From contig CP054182.1 in the NCBI GenBank assembly GCA_015709675.1, positions 1,095,448 through 1,159,447 on the forward strand: 64,000 nucleotides of DNA. The letters are read 5' to 3'. This document shows, piece by piece, positions 1-8,797 of this stretch. A program made the translations under genes and the position numbers. The notes below the pieces were generated by a model that was given only the letters and a program-made list of their open reading frames with translations, was not told the DNA's origin and did no database searches. The stretch's first letter is position 1. Every line of letters begins with the position of its first letter. This DNA comes from Ignavibacteriales bacterium. GTDB taxonomy: Bacteria; Bacteroidota; Ignavibacteria; Ignavibacteriales; Ignavibacteriaceae.

Positions 1-774
1 TTGTCTTGTATAATACGCATCAATTTTTCCTTCTCCTCTGAATTCACTGAATCGTATTCCCGCCTTCCAGTTTTTACCCTTTTTTATAAGAGCGGCATCA
101 TACTGTTCTGAAGAGAGAGCAAGAACTCCCCTGTAGTCATCATCTTCCGCTGTTTTTTCGGGATATCCTCTGCGGTATATACCCTCAAGAGAGAAGTTCC
201 CCGGTAAGAGAAGAGTACCTCCGGCATGAGAGCCGCTTTCGGCAAAAACATACGGTACCGAAATAAACTGCTCCGCAGCAACTGCTTCTATAAGAGCAGG
301 ATCATTGCGGGTAAATATATGCATCCAGAGAGGGGGAGACGGCATATCCCTTTCAGCACGGAGTGACGCGGTAAAAGAATAAGAATAATAATAGGAGTTC
401 TTCTGTTCATGTACCGAAAAAGAGGGCTGCATCAAAAATCCCCCGAGAGAAAATGCCGCATCAGCGGTAACGCTCCGGCGGTCAGTTACTGCTTTTGCCG
501 AAGAGATATCTCCTTCTTTATCAATTGAGGTGATTAATCCACTGCGCGAAACTGATATTCTGCTGCTAAAGCGTTCATGCAGAGGAACTGCAAACCGGAG
601 AGCAAAGGAGTGAACAGATGAAGAGAACCGGCTCAGCGGTGAAGTTTCCCGGTAAAGATCGGCAAACTCAGCCTCAGCTGTTATAATTGCCGAGGTGTCA
701 GGTATATAAAAAACCGGCTGTGCGGTTAACAACCGCACAGCCAGCAAGAGGGAGAGAAAGAGATAAAACCGCAA
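1..774 (-). CDS. Outer-membrane beta-barrel protein, copy A (C-terminus beyond window edge)
   Basis: The minus strand is open from a TTG at 774 to the window edge: 258 codons with no stop. Hand translation gives a signal peptide (Arg-Phe-Tyr start, hydrophobic core, then LTAQPVFYIPDT) followed by residues that align end to end with the protein at 3181-4536; shared blocks include PPLWM, FTRN, PALIEAVA, ESGS, YPEKTAEDDD and FRGEGKIDAYY. The partner copy ends in an aromatic residue, as outer-membrane beta-barrels do, so this is inferred to be a barrel too. The TTG lies 4 bases after the stop of the lipoprotein gene at 779-2668, so the two are probably translationally coupled. The function is not known to me. 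Confidence 0.75.
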   Translation of the reverse strand, partial: MRFYLFLSLLLAVRLLTAQPVFYIPDTSAIITAEAEFADLYRETSPLSRFSSSVHSFALRFAVPLHERFSSRISVSRSGLITSIDKEGDISSAKAVTDRRSVTADAAFSLGGFLMQPSFSVHEQKNSYYYSYSFTASLRAERDMPSPPLWMHIFTRNDPALIEAVAAEQFISVPYVFAESGSHAGGTLLLPGNFSLEGIYRRGYPEKTAEDDDYRGVLALSSEQYDAALIKKGKNWKAGIRFSEFRGEGKIDAYYTRQ

Positions 775-778
775 CCGG

Positions 779-2668
779 TTACGGAGTTATGGTTACCTGA
801 TTGCTGAAATACTCATAGGCAGCGACCAGGGCCGGATGACCGTGATACTCATTATTAATCCGGTTGGATATCTTGTAGGTATAACTTACTCCGGCGTTTA
901 CATTCCAGTCCTGGTACTGCATGCCGAAATAACCTGAAGAGTTCAGTTCAAAATTACCGCTCCCGGTTTTTTTGTATATATTGAACTCACCCCACGGCAC
1001 AGACGGTTTACCCTGCCAGTTCAGAATGATGTTATTCTGTCCGGCAGCGAATCCTTCCAGGTTTTGCGGATATACAGGGAGACGGATTTCAACCCAGTCG
1101 CGCTCCTGCGATTTAATATAAAACCGGTCATTAGGATTAACCATTGCCAGTTCAAACTCTTCACCGCTTATCAGAAGAGCGTAGTGGACGATTTCAACCG
1201 GAGTATCGGTCGCATCACGCACAGAGAGTTCAAATACGCCGTATGGTTCAAGGTCAATTATATAATCACGGCTGCCAGTGCTTAGCTTAAGCTGCACATC
1301 ATTAAACCAGCCGCCGGAAAAATTTACAAACCCTTCAAGCCTGTAAGCATATTCTTTGTCTATATTCAGAAGCCGTTTCAGAACGTTATTCGTCATGCCG
1401 GGGAACAGACCGCCGAATGTTGGATCGGGGAAAACAAATTCATCGTAGGTTGTTGCATTAAATCTGAAATCGATATCATCAGTTCCCCGCGGTTCAACCG
1501 TATAAGCAGGTATAAAGGCTGATTTCGGATTCTGAACAGGATTATCAAAGAAATTACCCAGATTGATCTGGATATCATAATTGTTGCCTTCACTGTCAGC
1601 ATCTTTAAGATGAACCGTTACCGTCTGCGTTATGGCATCCTTAAACTTGTTGAGATACTTCTTGGTGGTGTCAAGATCATTCTGTTTGATACCGTTATTG
1701 CCAATTTTGATAACAGCGTCAGCTTTGCTGCCCGAGAGGGTTTCCAGGGAAGTAATTCCGCTGAGCAGTTTGGTTGCGACAAGATTAAGATCATTCTTAG
1801 CCATGGTTGCACGGGATGCGCCATCGGCGGCAAGATAGAAGAAGTTCGTGCTGTTCTGGTTAAGCGCTGCAAGGAGTGTTGACTGATTATAATTTGGAAT
1901 GTCAAATTTATACACCAGGAACGCATCCACATTAAACTTCAGAATGTGCATCATGGCATCCATGATGTAGATTTCAGCAGGGTAAAGGGCCACAGCTTCC
2001 ATCTCCGGATCACCCTGCATCTTTCCGCTTATAACAAACTTAAAAGAAGGATTGGCTTCAAGCTTAGCGAAAAGGTTAGCTGCGTATTCAAGACGGGGGA
2101 GCAGTTTATCCCTGAGCACCTGCTGAATACGGCTGATGAGCGGAGGGTCTTTAACAGCAAGCTTCATCATGGTAAAAACAGCTGATCCTGCATCATCAAC
2201 GGGGATTTTCATTCCTGCAGTACCTCCGGGCAGAAGGTTTGGGGAGAGGAGTTTTTTAAACGGATTTTCCTGATTGAATGCAGAGTCTATATCTTTAATC
2301 AGAGCATTAAAATCGGGGTCCTTATACACCATCATGAATTCAGTGAACGCGGCCCCGAATTGTGCCTGGGCGTTTGTTTCATCAAGGGTGAGGGCCTCCT
2401 TAAACAGCGAATTAGCAGCAGACATATTGACCTGGTCAAGGTCAGCGAGAGTGTTGTAATTGTTTTTGATCAAATTGAACATCTCGGTTTCAAGGAGTGA
2501 AACCGCTTGGTCAGATTTGTTCTTTGAAAAAACCGAGTCTTCATTAACAATGGGGTCCGGTTCTTTATATGAGATGGGGTCTTTTTCGGAGCAAGATAAA
2601 AGTAGGAACGAGAACAAAACCAGTAAACTGTACTTCTGAAGCAACTCTTGGTTTATGCGCGTCTTCAT
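779..2668 (-). CDS. Large lipoprotein with helical N-terminal region and FN3-like C-terminus, copy A
   Basis: A 629-residue protein. The N-terminus (MKTRINQELLQKYSLL...LLLSCSEKD) is a lipoprotein signal with lipobox LLSC. Residues about 50-120 look like a helical, TPR-like segment (repeated Leu/Ala pattern, SLFKEALTLDETNAQAQFG), followed by a long helical middle part. The last 90 residues (ILNWQGKP, FNIYKKTG, VSYTYKISN) look like a fibronectin type III fold. The ATG at 2668 is preceded by an AGAAAGGCGG ribosome site, also present at the paralogue. It is paralogous to 4541-6406, and the middle third is nearly identical in DNA. It is followed after 4 bases by a beta-barrel gene, so the pair probably acts at the outer membrane. 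I do not recognise a named family. Confidence 0.85.
   Translation of the reverse strand: MKTRINQELLQKYSLLVLFSFLLLSCSEKDPISYKEPDPIVNEDSVFSKNKSDQAVSLLETEMFNLIKNNYNTLADLDQVNMSAANSLFKEALTLDETNAQAQFGAAFTEFMMVYKDPDFNALIKDIDSAFNQENPFKKLLSPNLLPGGTAGMKIPVDDAGSAVFTMMKLAVKDPPLISRIQQVLRDKLLPRLEYAANLFAKLEANPSFKFVISGKMQGDPEMEAVALYPAEIYIMDAMMHILKFNVDAFLVYKFDIPNYNQSTLLAALNQNSTNFFYLAADGASRATMAKNDLNLVATKLLSGITSLETLSGSKADAVIKIGNNGIKQNDLDTTKKYLNKFKDAITQTVTVHLKDADSEGNNYDIQINLGNFFDNPVQNPKSAFIPAYTVEPRGTDDIDFRFNATTYDEFVFPDPTFGGLFPGMTNNVLKRLLNIDKEYAYRLEGFVNFSGGWFNDVQLKLSTGSRDYIIDLEPYGVFELSVRDATDTPVEIVHYALLISGEEFELAMVNPNDRFYIKSQERDWVEIRLPVYPQNLEGFAAGQNNIILNWQGKPSVPWGEFNIYKKTGSGNFELNSSGYFGMQYQDWNVNAGVSYTYKISNRINNEYHGHPALVAAYEYFSNQVTITP
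1481..1876. repeat. Duplicated core, copy A (identical to 5243-5638)
   Basis: Read base by base, 396 bp here are identical to 5243-5638, at a constant offset of 3762 bp. Similarity stays very high, with scattered substitutions, to about 2218. On the other side of 1481 it drops at once to ordinary paralogue divergence. The sharp edge inside a coding region suggests recent gene conversion between the two lipoprotein genes and not only an old duplication. Confidence 0.9.
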
Positions 2669-3180
2669 GTATCCGCCTTTCTGATAAAAATATTTCTACA
2701 ATAGCAATATAAGGCAAAAGTAGAATAGTTGTTTAATAAAAATATTACTTTTAGTAGATCACATACGATATCTTTTAAGAGAGAAGTGTAAAGGGGTACA
2801 ATGTAGGATAAATAAAATTAGTGTCAAGTAGCTGCTAATTATTTTTATTATATAGAAGGATGGCATCGATTTTCCCTATTACAGAAAGCAGTCTCTTCAA
2901 AATGGAAAAAGATACTAGTTAATCAGTAAAGGAATCGTGAAGTGTGCAGCATTTTATACCGAGTAAAATCCATAAAAATTTCACCGTGTGTTGCGCATCA
3001 TTCTACAACTATTCAGGTCATTTTTCGATAATCAAGGAATTTCAAGGTGGTGCCTTCGTACCATAAAAAAAGTCAAATTACTCGGAGTAAAACCAAGAAC
3101 ATGGAATAAATTAAAAGTGTCTGAGAAAGAATAAGCTTTAAATTAAACTAGAAAAATTCAATAGAATTGAAAACTCTCGA
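2669..3180. other. AT-rich spacer between the two lipoprotein/barrel cassettes
   Basis: 512 bp with no open frame that I can support. The part next to 2668 resembles the part next to 6406 (similar ribosome site and flanking bases), so it probably holds the promoter of cassette A. The rest is AT-rich, and I see no hairpin terminator, tRNA or repeat family in it. Confidence 0.6.
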
Positions 3181-4536
3181 TTAAAAATAATAGCCGGCTG
3201 TAAAACTAAACCATCTGCCGCCGTCTGATTTTACGCTGACTCCGGCACCGCCTGAGGGGACTCCTGTTTCTTCCTGCGGGCGTTTTGTTATATATACGGG
3301 GATAAACTGTCCGAAACCGGCGGAGAGTTTCCACGATCCGGTATTCCAGTAAAAATCAGAAGACAGAAGAAGAGCACCTGCTCTGCTGATCCGGAGAACG
3401 TTTTTACGGTAATCCTTAACACCAAAAATAAGAAAGGCGGGCTGCCAGGTTTCTGTTGTCAGTGAAGGTCTGATATCATAGTAGCTGAGCTTCGGTACAA
3501 AGCGAAGATCATCAGTGGTGATTTCGCTGCTCATTCTGATGGTAAGAAGTTCGGCTCCTCCCTGAAGTATGGCATTTACTCTGTTGCCGAATACAGAAAT
3601 TAAAAAACCGGAGAAAGGCCAGGTTTGTATATTACCTGAAGCCCTGCCTCTTGCAGAGTAGTGCGAAAGTTCTGCATTGAGCAGATAATTTCGCCCGGCC
3701 CGGAACGAAGAGAAAGCGGACCAGCTCTTATAACGGAGTGTCGAGATGCTTATACTGCTGAAACTCAGATTAGTATAATATGCATCAATTTTACCCTCAC
3801 CGCGGAACTCATGATATCGTACACCGGCTTTCAGGTTTTTTGATCTGCGGACAAGAGCCCCCTCAAATTCCTCCGAGGAAATTGCCAGAATACCATTAAA
3901 ATCATCATCCTCCGCCGTTTTTTCCGGATAAACTTTTCGGTATATACCCTCCAGAGAAAAACCGCCGGCAAGCTGAATAGTTCCTCCGGCCGCTGATCCG
4001 CTCTCCGCAAAAATATAAGGTACTGATATATTCTGATCAACAGCAACTGCTTCGATGAGTGCAGGTTCATTCCGGGTGAATAGCTGCATCCAGAGCGGCG
4101 GCGGATTATCCCTTTCCGGACGGAGAGCAGCATTAAGGGAATAGGAATAACTGTACCTGTTTTTCAGTTCATGAACGGTAAATGACGGCTGAATGAGAAA
4201 GCCGCCAGCTGAAAAAGAAATTTCACCGGTTATCTTCTGGCTTGCTGTTGATGCTTTGAAGAAGGACACATCACCCTCCCGTGAATAGGAAGTCAGAAAG
4301 CCATAGCGGGCAACAGTAATCCTTCCGGCAAAGCGTGATGAAAACGGCGATGAGTAGCTGAGAGAGAAATCCTGAAGCGATGCACTGAAACTGCTGACAA
4401 CTGAACTTTCGCGGTAAAGATCGGTGAAGCCGGCAGAAGAAGAAACAACCTGAGCTGTGTCAGGTATATAAAAAACCGGCTGTGCGGTAAGAAACCGCAC
4501 AGCCAGTAATAGAGAGAGAAAGAAACAAAAACGCAA
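3181..4536 (-). CDS. Outer-membrane beta-barrel protein, copy B
   Basis: 451 residues starting at TTG (MRFCFFLSLLLAVRFLTAQP), a clear signal peptide. The rest is made of alternating short polar/hydrophobic strands rich in Ser, Tyr, Phe and Gly, ending in FSFTAGYYF. A terminal aromatic residue after alternating hydrophobics is the usual beta-signal of outer-membrane barrels. It starts 4 bases downstream of the lipoprotein stop at 4541, without an obvious ribosome site of its own, which supports translational coupling and an unusual TTG start. It is paralogous to the truncated gene at 1-774. I do not recognise a named family; a PorV-like, transporter or adhesin role would be speculation. Confidence 0.8.
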   Translation of the reverse strand: MRFCFFLSLLLAVRFLTAQPVFYIPDTAQVVSSSAGFTDLYRESSVVSSFSASLQDFSLSYSSPFSSRFAGRITVARYGFLTSYSREGDVSFFKASTASQKITGEISFSAGGFLIQPSFTVHELKNRYSYSYSLNAALRPERDNPPPLWMQLFTRNEPALIEAVAVDQNISVPYIFAESGSAAGGTIQLAGGFSLEGIYRKVYPEKTAEDDDFNGILAISSEEFEGALVRRSKNLKAGVRYHEFRGEGKIDAYYTNLSFSSISISTLRYKSWSAFSSFRAGRNYLLNAELSHYSARGRASGNIQTWPFSGFLISVFGNRVNAILQGGAELLTIRMSSEITTDDLRFVPKLSYYDIRPSLTTETWQPAFLIFGVKDYRKNVLRISRAGALLLSSDFYWNTGSWKLSAGFGQFIPVYITKRPQEETGVPSGGAGVSVKSDGGRWFSFTAGYYF

Positions 4537-4540
4537 CAGG

Positions 4541-6406
4541 TTAAGGTGTAATCGTTACCTGATTGCTGAAGTATTCAAAAGCGGCAACCAGAGCCGGATA
4601 ACCGAAATACTCATTGTTAATCCTGTTGGAAACTTTATAGGTATAGCTTACGCCAGCGGTTACATTCCAGTCCTGGTACTGATTTCCGAAGAATCCGGAT
4701 GAATTCAGTTCAAAGTTTCCGCTTCCTGTTTTCTTATATATATTAAAATCACCCCAGGGGAGCGATGGCTTGCTCTGCCAGTTCAGAATGATGTTGTTCT
4801 GACCTGATGCAAATCCATCCAGACTGTGAGGAATTACGGGCAGCCGGATTTCCAGCCAGTCATGCCGTTGCGATTCAATGAAGAAGCGGTCATTCGGATT
4901 TACCATGGCCATTTCAAACTCTTCACCATTGATCAGGAGAGCATAACCGGTTATCTCGACCGGGGTGTTTGTTGCATCCCTTACGAAAAGTTCAAAATCG
5001 CGGTAAGGTTTAAGGTCACAAACATACTGCCTGGTGGCTGTGATAACTTTTAGCTGAACATCAGTGAACCATCCTCCTGAGGAATTAACATAACCTTCGA
5101 GGCGGTATGCAAATTCGTCGTCTATATATAAGAGCCGTTTAAGGAGCTCATTGGTCATGTCGGGAAACAGCCCCCCGAATTTGGGATCAGGGAAGGTGAA
5201 TTCTGCGTAGGTTGTTGCATCAAAGCGGAAATCTATGTCGTCAGTTCCCCGCGGTTCAACCGTATAAGCAGGTATAAAGGCTGATTTCGGATTCTGAACA
5301 GGATTATCAAAGAAATTACCCAGATTGATCTGGATATCATAATTGTTGCCTTCACTGTCAGCATCTTTAAGATGAACCGTTACCGTCTGCGTTATGGCAT
5401 CCTTAAACTTGTTGAGATACTTCTTGGTGGTGTCAAGATCATTCTGTTTGATACCGTTATTGCCAATTTTGATAACAGCGTCAGCTTTGCTGCCCGAGAG
5501 GGTTTCCAGGGAAGTAATTCCGCTGAGCAGTTTGGTTGCGACAAGATTAAGATCATTCTTAGCCATGGTTGCACGGGATGCGCCATCGGCGGCAAGATAG
5601 AAGAAGTTCGTGCTGTTCTGGTTAAGCGCTGCAAGGAGCGTTGACTGGTTATAATTTGGAATGTCAAATTTATATACCAGGAACGCATCCACATTGAACT
5701 TCAGAATATGCATCATGGCATCCATGATGTAGATTTCAGCAGGGTAAAGGGCCACAGCTTCCATCTCCGGATCACCCTGCATCTTTCCGCTTATAACAAA
5801 CTTAAAAGAGGGATTGGCTTCAAGTTTAGCGAAAAGGTTAGCTGCGTATTCAAGACGGGGGAGCAGTTTATCCCTGAGTACCTGCTGAATACGGCTGATG
5901 AGCGGAGGGTCTTTAACAGCAAGCTTCATCATGGTAAAAATAGCTGAACCCGCATCATCAACGGGGATTTTCATTCCTGCAGTTCCGCCCGGAAGGAGAG
6001 TCGGGGAGAGGAGCTTTTTGAGCGGATTTTCCTGATTGAATGCAGAGTCTATATCTTTGAGAAGGGCATTAAAATCGGGATCCTTATACACCATTACAAA
6101 TTCAGTGAATGCGGCCCCAAATTGTGCCTGGGCGTTTGTTTCATCAAGGGTGAGGGCCTCCTTAAACAGCGAATTAGCAGCGCTCATATTGATCTGATCA
6201 AGATCAGCGAGGCTGTTATAGTTATTGTTTATCATATTGAACATTTCGGTTTCAAGGAGGGCGGTTGCCTGGTCGGATTTTGTTTTGGATTCGGCCGGGT
6301 CAGGCGTACCTATAGGGTCTTCTTCGGAGCAGGAAACAAGTGTGAGCGTGAGCAGAACAAGTAAGCTGTACCGCAGAAGCCACTTTAAGTTAGCTAGTGT
6401 CTTCAT
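4541..6406 (-). CDS. Large lipoprotein with helical N-terminal region and FN3-like C-terminus, copy B
   Basis: 621 residues from the ATG at 6406. A longer frame opens further upstream, but this ATG has an AGAAAGGTGG ribosome site a few bases before it and begins a proper lipoprotein signal (MKTLANLKWLLRYSLL, lipobox LVSC). Layout matches copy A: short acidic linker, TPR-like helices at about 45-115, a long conserved helical core, then a C-terminal FN3-like domain (ILNWQSKP, FNIYKKTG, VSYTYKVSN) that diverges more from copy A than the core does. Pattern of divergence: core nearly identical, N-terminal linker and C-terminal half distinct. It is followed by its own barrel gene 4 bases downstream. 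The function is unknown. Confidence 0.85.
   Translation of the reverse strand: MKTLANLKWLLRYSLLVLLTLTLVSCSEEDPIGTPDPAESKTKSDQATALLETEMFNMINNNYNSLADLDQINMSAANSLFKEALTLDETNAQAQFGAAFTEFVMVYKDPDFNALLKDIDSAFNQENPLKKLLSPTLLPGGTAGMKIPVDDAGSAIFTMMKLAVKDPPLISRIQQVLRDKLLPRLEYAANLFAKLEANPSFKFVISGKMQGDPEMEAVALYPAEIYIMDAMMHILKFNVDAFLVYKFDIPNYNQSTLLAALNQNSTNFFYLAADGASRATMAKNDLNLVATKLLSGITSLETLSGSKADAVIKIGNNGIKQNDLDTTKKYLNKFKDAITQTVTVHLKDADSEGNNYDIQINLGNFFDNPVQNPKSAFIPAYTVEPRGTDDIDFRFDATTYAEFTFPDPKFGGLFPDMTNELLKRLLYIDDEFAYRLEGYVNSSGGWFTDVQLKVITATRQYVCDLKPYRDFELFVRDATNTPVEITGYALLINGEEFEMAMVNPNDRFFIESQRHDWLEIRLPVIPHSLDGFASGQNNIILNWQSKPSLPWGDFNIYKKTGSGNFELNSSGFFGNQYQDWNVTAGVSYTYKVSNRINNEYFGYPALVAAFEYFSNQVTITP
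5243..5638. repeat. Duplicated core, copy B (identical to 1481-1876)
   Basis: Partner of the segment at 1481-1876, with 396 identical bases. High similarity continues to about 5980, next to the codons for the GGTAGMKIP block. Beyond both ends the two genes show normal paralogue divergence. Confidence 0.9.
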
Positions 6407-6590
6407 GGTTTCCACCTTTCTGTGAGAATTTTTCGACACAGTAAATATAAAGAAAGAATTGCGGAAATTACCGTGAAAATATATATTCAGCCGTAATGAG
6501 TGTGATATTTGTCAAATAAACAGGGTGAAGCATAAAGCAGGCAGGGGGGTATCGAAGGAAAAAGGCGAGGTTAACAGCCAGAGTGTGTTT

Positions 6591-6618
6591 TGTTTACATA
6601 ATTATTATTATGTAAACA
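6591..6618. promoter_or_regulatory. Perfect 12-bp inverted repeat, possible operator or hairpin
   Basis: Arms TGTTTACATAAT and ATTATGTAAACA are separated by TATT. The site lies about 185 bp upstream of the copy B lipoprotein start and faces no other gene within 100 bp. It is AT-rich and lacks a GC stem or T-run, so a protein-binding site is more likely than a terminator. No matching copy was found upstream of cassette A. Confidence 0.45.
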
Positions 6619-6715
6619 GTGTTAGGTTTCAAATTTTAGTTATTTATACAAATTTGCCGTTCAGTGAAGCGATGAATATACTGATTTGTTTTAACCGATC
6701 TGATTTTTATAGTTC

Positions 6716-7056
6716 ACCCGCTCTTTGGATTAATGAGCTTTTGCGAAGGTTTGTTATTAATATGCCACCCGCTACGCGGGTTCATGAAGGTTCGTAAAGG
6801 CTCAGTATTTATTAATATGCCACCCGCTACGCGGGTTTATAAAGGTTCGTACAGACTCAGTATTTATTAACATGTCACCCGCTACGCGGGTTAAAGAGTT
6901 GCAGCGAAGGTTCGGTTGTTATTAATATGCCACCCGCTATGCGGGTTTAGGAGTTGCAGCGAAGGGCCGGTTGTTAATAATATGCTGCCCGCGGCACTGG
7001 TTCATGAAGGGCAGCAAAGGCGAAGTATTTATTAACATGTCACCCGCTACAGGGGT
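6716..7056. repeat. Tandem array with 55-bp period, six hairpin-bearing units plus one degenerate
   Basis: A 15-base hairpin core (ACCCGC, TAC, GCGGGT) recurs starting at 6767, 6822, 6877, 6932, 6987 and 7042, exactly 55 bp apart each time. The rest of each unit (ATGAAGGTTCG-like, then TATTTATTAATATG) is conserved too. Units 5 and 6 are degraded in the core (TGCCCGCGGCACTGG and ACCCGCTACAGGGGT). A seventh, degenerate 51-bp unit begins near 6716. No open frame uses the array consistently. It lies between the divergent copy B cassette and the 3' end of the YCF48-type gene. Confidence 0.9.
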
Positions 7057-7126
7057 TCATTAATTACTCTGCTATGGGACCACTCAGTCGGTGGATTTAT
7101 GCAATAAAAGAAACCATGACAAAGTT

Positions 7127-7180
7127 CCGGAAGGAGAGTTCCCGCGAATGAGGTGATTAGCAGGGGAGTTCTCCTTCCGG
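7127..7180 (-). terminator. Long inverted repeat downstream of the YCF48-type gene
   Basis: The arms CCGGAAGGAGAGTTCCC and GGGAGTTCTCCTTCCGG pair over 17 positions with two mismatches, around a 20-nt loop. The element sits 15 bp past the stop of the gene ending at 7195. There is no strong T-run on either side, so a terminator role is likely by position only. Confidence 0.5.
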
Positions 7181-7194
7181 ACTGACTATAATGG

Positions 7195-8427
7195 TTACTT
7201 AAGAAGAATCATTTTCTTAACCTGCGAAAATGTACCAGCCTGCAGACGGTATATATACGTACCGCTGCTGAGAGTCTCCGCATCAATCGGCAGGGAGTGT
7301 TTTCCGGCTTCTCTGGTCTCATTGAGCAAAGTAGCCAGTTTATTGCCCATTACATCATACAGCTCAAGCCGCACCAAAGAACTCACGGGCAGTGTGAACT
7401 CTACCGTAGTTGAAGGATTAAATGGGTTTGGATAATTCTGTGCCAAAGTAAATTCTGACGGAATGCCTTCACCCTGTTCAAAAGCTGAAGTTGTTCCTCC
7501 GGTCTTAAATATTGCTCCGCTGTCCCCCACGGCAAATCCGGTTGTCTGATTTACAAAATGGAGGTGATAGAGCCGCATAAAGCCGGGGACGTTCTCCGTA
7601 GTCCACGTTGTTCCTCCGTTTGTGGTTTTTATTATTCTTCCGTTATCACCGGAAGCCCAGCCGTTGTTTTCATCTGTAAAGAAAACAGAGAGGAGATAAT
7701 CCGATACTCCTGGAGACTGCTGAACCCAGGAGTTTCCGCCATCAGTAGTTTTTGCGATCACAGCCGGAAGACCGCCGACTACCCATCCGGTTGTTTCGCT
7801 GATAAAGTGAATGTTTCGCAACTCTGAATATGTTGGAATTGAAGTTGTATCCCAGTTTGCTCCGCCGTCAGTTGTACGGGTAATTTTTCCTCTGATGCCG
7901 GCAGCCCAGCCTTTGTTTTCATTCACAAAGAAGATGCTTGAAAGAGCTTCGTTGGCTTTAATAGGAAGTGAGGTCCAGTTCGTTCCACCATTTGTTGTTT
8001 TTAAGATCGCACCGCCGGTAAATCCATTCCCCGCTACCGCGTAACCTGTATTCTCATTGAAGAATTTGATTCTGAAGACATGGCTGGTGGTTCCGGATGT
8101 CTGGTTTGTCCAGGTAGCTCCTCCATCGGTGGTTTTTCTTATTGAGCCGGATAATCCGGCAATCCAGCCGGTTGAATTGTTCAGAAAATAGCAGCCAAAA
8201 AGATAACCGCCGGGTGCGGGAGTAATTTTTGTCCACACAGCTCCTCCGTTGGTTGTGCGGATAACCTCCCCGTTATTGTAAGGTACCCAGCCATTATTTT
8301 CATCGGTGAAATAAACATGCCAGGCTTTGGAATCCACACCGCTTGACTGGGGTGTCCAGCCCGATTGGGCAAATGTTGTCAGGGAAAAAACAGAATAGAA
8401 CAGGACAATAGAACAGAAAGGTTTCAT
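7195..8427 (-). CDS. Secreted YCF48-repeat protein with T9SS C-terminal sorting domain
   Basis: 410 residues. A signal peptide (MKPFCSIVLFYSVFSLTTFAQ) is followed by six beta-propeller-type repeats, each ending in TT(N/D)GGxxW, as in YCF48/BNR-like proteins. After about residue 320 comes the type IX secretion sorting domain: LAQNYPNPFNPSTTVEFTLP, then LYDVMGNKLATLL and GTYIYRLQAG. The protein is therefore expected to cross the outer membrane by T9SS and be released or anchored on the surface. YCF48 in plants and cyanobacteria is a photosystem II assembly factor; the bacterial secreted versions share only the fold, so no substrate is inferred. The ATG has an AGGAGC ribosome site 6 bases upstream. 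The gene stands alone. Confidence 0.9.
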   Translation of the reverse strand: MKPFCSIVLFYSVFSLTTFAQSGWTPQSSGVDSKAWHVYFTDENNGWVPYNNGEVIRTTNGGAVWTKITPAPGGYLFGCYFLNNSTGWIAGLSGSIRKTTDGGATWTNQTSGTTSHVFRIKFFNENTGYAVAGNGFTGGAILKTTNGGTNWTSLPIKANEALSSIFFVNENKGWAAGIRGKITRTTDGGANWDTTSIPTYSELRNIHFISETTGWVVGGLPAVIAKTTDGGNSWVQQSPGVSDYLLSVFFTDENNGWASGDNGRIIKTTNGGTTWTTENVPGFMRLYHLHFVNQTTGFAVGDSGAIFKTGGTTSAFEQGEGIPSEFTLAQNYPNPFNPSTTVEFTLPVSSLVRLELYDVMGNKLATLLNETREAGKHSLPIDAETLSSGTYIYRLQAGTFSQVKKMILLK

Positions 8428-8797
8428 GACTGCTCCTGATAAAGAGATAACAAAAATTGTTTTGCGAATATAGAAAAAGCAGATTCAAAACAATGTGCCA
8501 TGCGGCTTGTCTGATAATAACCACAGCCGGGGGATGAAGGGAAGGTTATGTGAAATGGGAGCAGAAAAGACACTCATGGGAAGAGTTTTCAGGAAGAGTT
8601 AACGCAAAGTCCTGCAGAGTAAAAGCAAAGTCACGCAGAGTTTTGGGAGAAGCAATGGAACAGTCATCTGATAGAGAAGAGTATATAACTCGCGCAAAGG
8701 CGCTAAGTCTAAAAGAATTGTAACAGCACAGGTATATAAGCCGAGCAGATATATGCTCAGCGATTACTAATTACTAATTCCTGACTACTAATTAATT
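8428..8797. other. Spacer with short dispersed repeat text
   Basis: 370 bp with no supportable gene. Around 8590-8720 are loose repeats of the word CGCAAAG/CGCAGAG, and at 8757-8795 an iterated ATTACTAATT-type word; similar text recurs near 31870-32000 and 37360-37390. The first 80 bp presumably carry the promoter of the YCF48-type gene. Confidence 0.6.

Noticed and set aside
84-281. Open frame on the minus strand at the left edge
   Set aside because: It is an out-of-frame reading of the partial barrel gene at 1-774; the same kind of shadow lies within copy B.
6525-6797. Plus-strand open frame running into the 55-bp array
   Set aside because: It has no recognisable protein features and ends inside the repeat; no other unit is read in a consistent frame.
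6716-7056. CRISPR array
   Set aside because: The 55-bp units are repeats throughout with no variable spacers, and there are no cas genes nearby.
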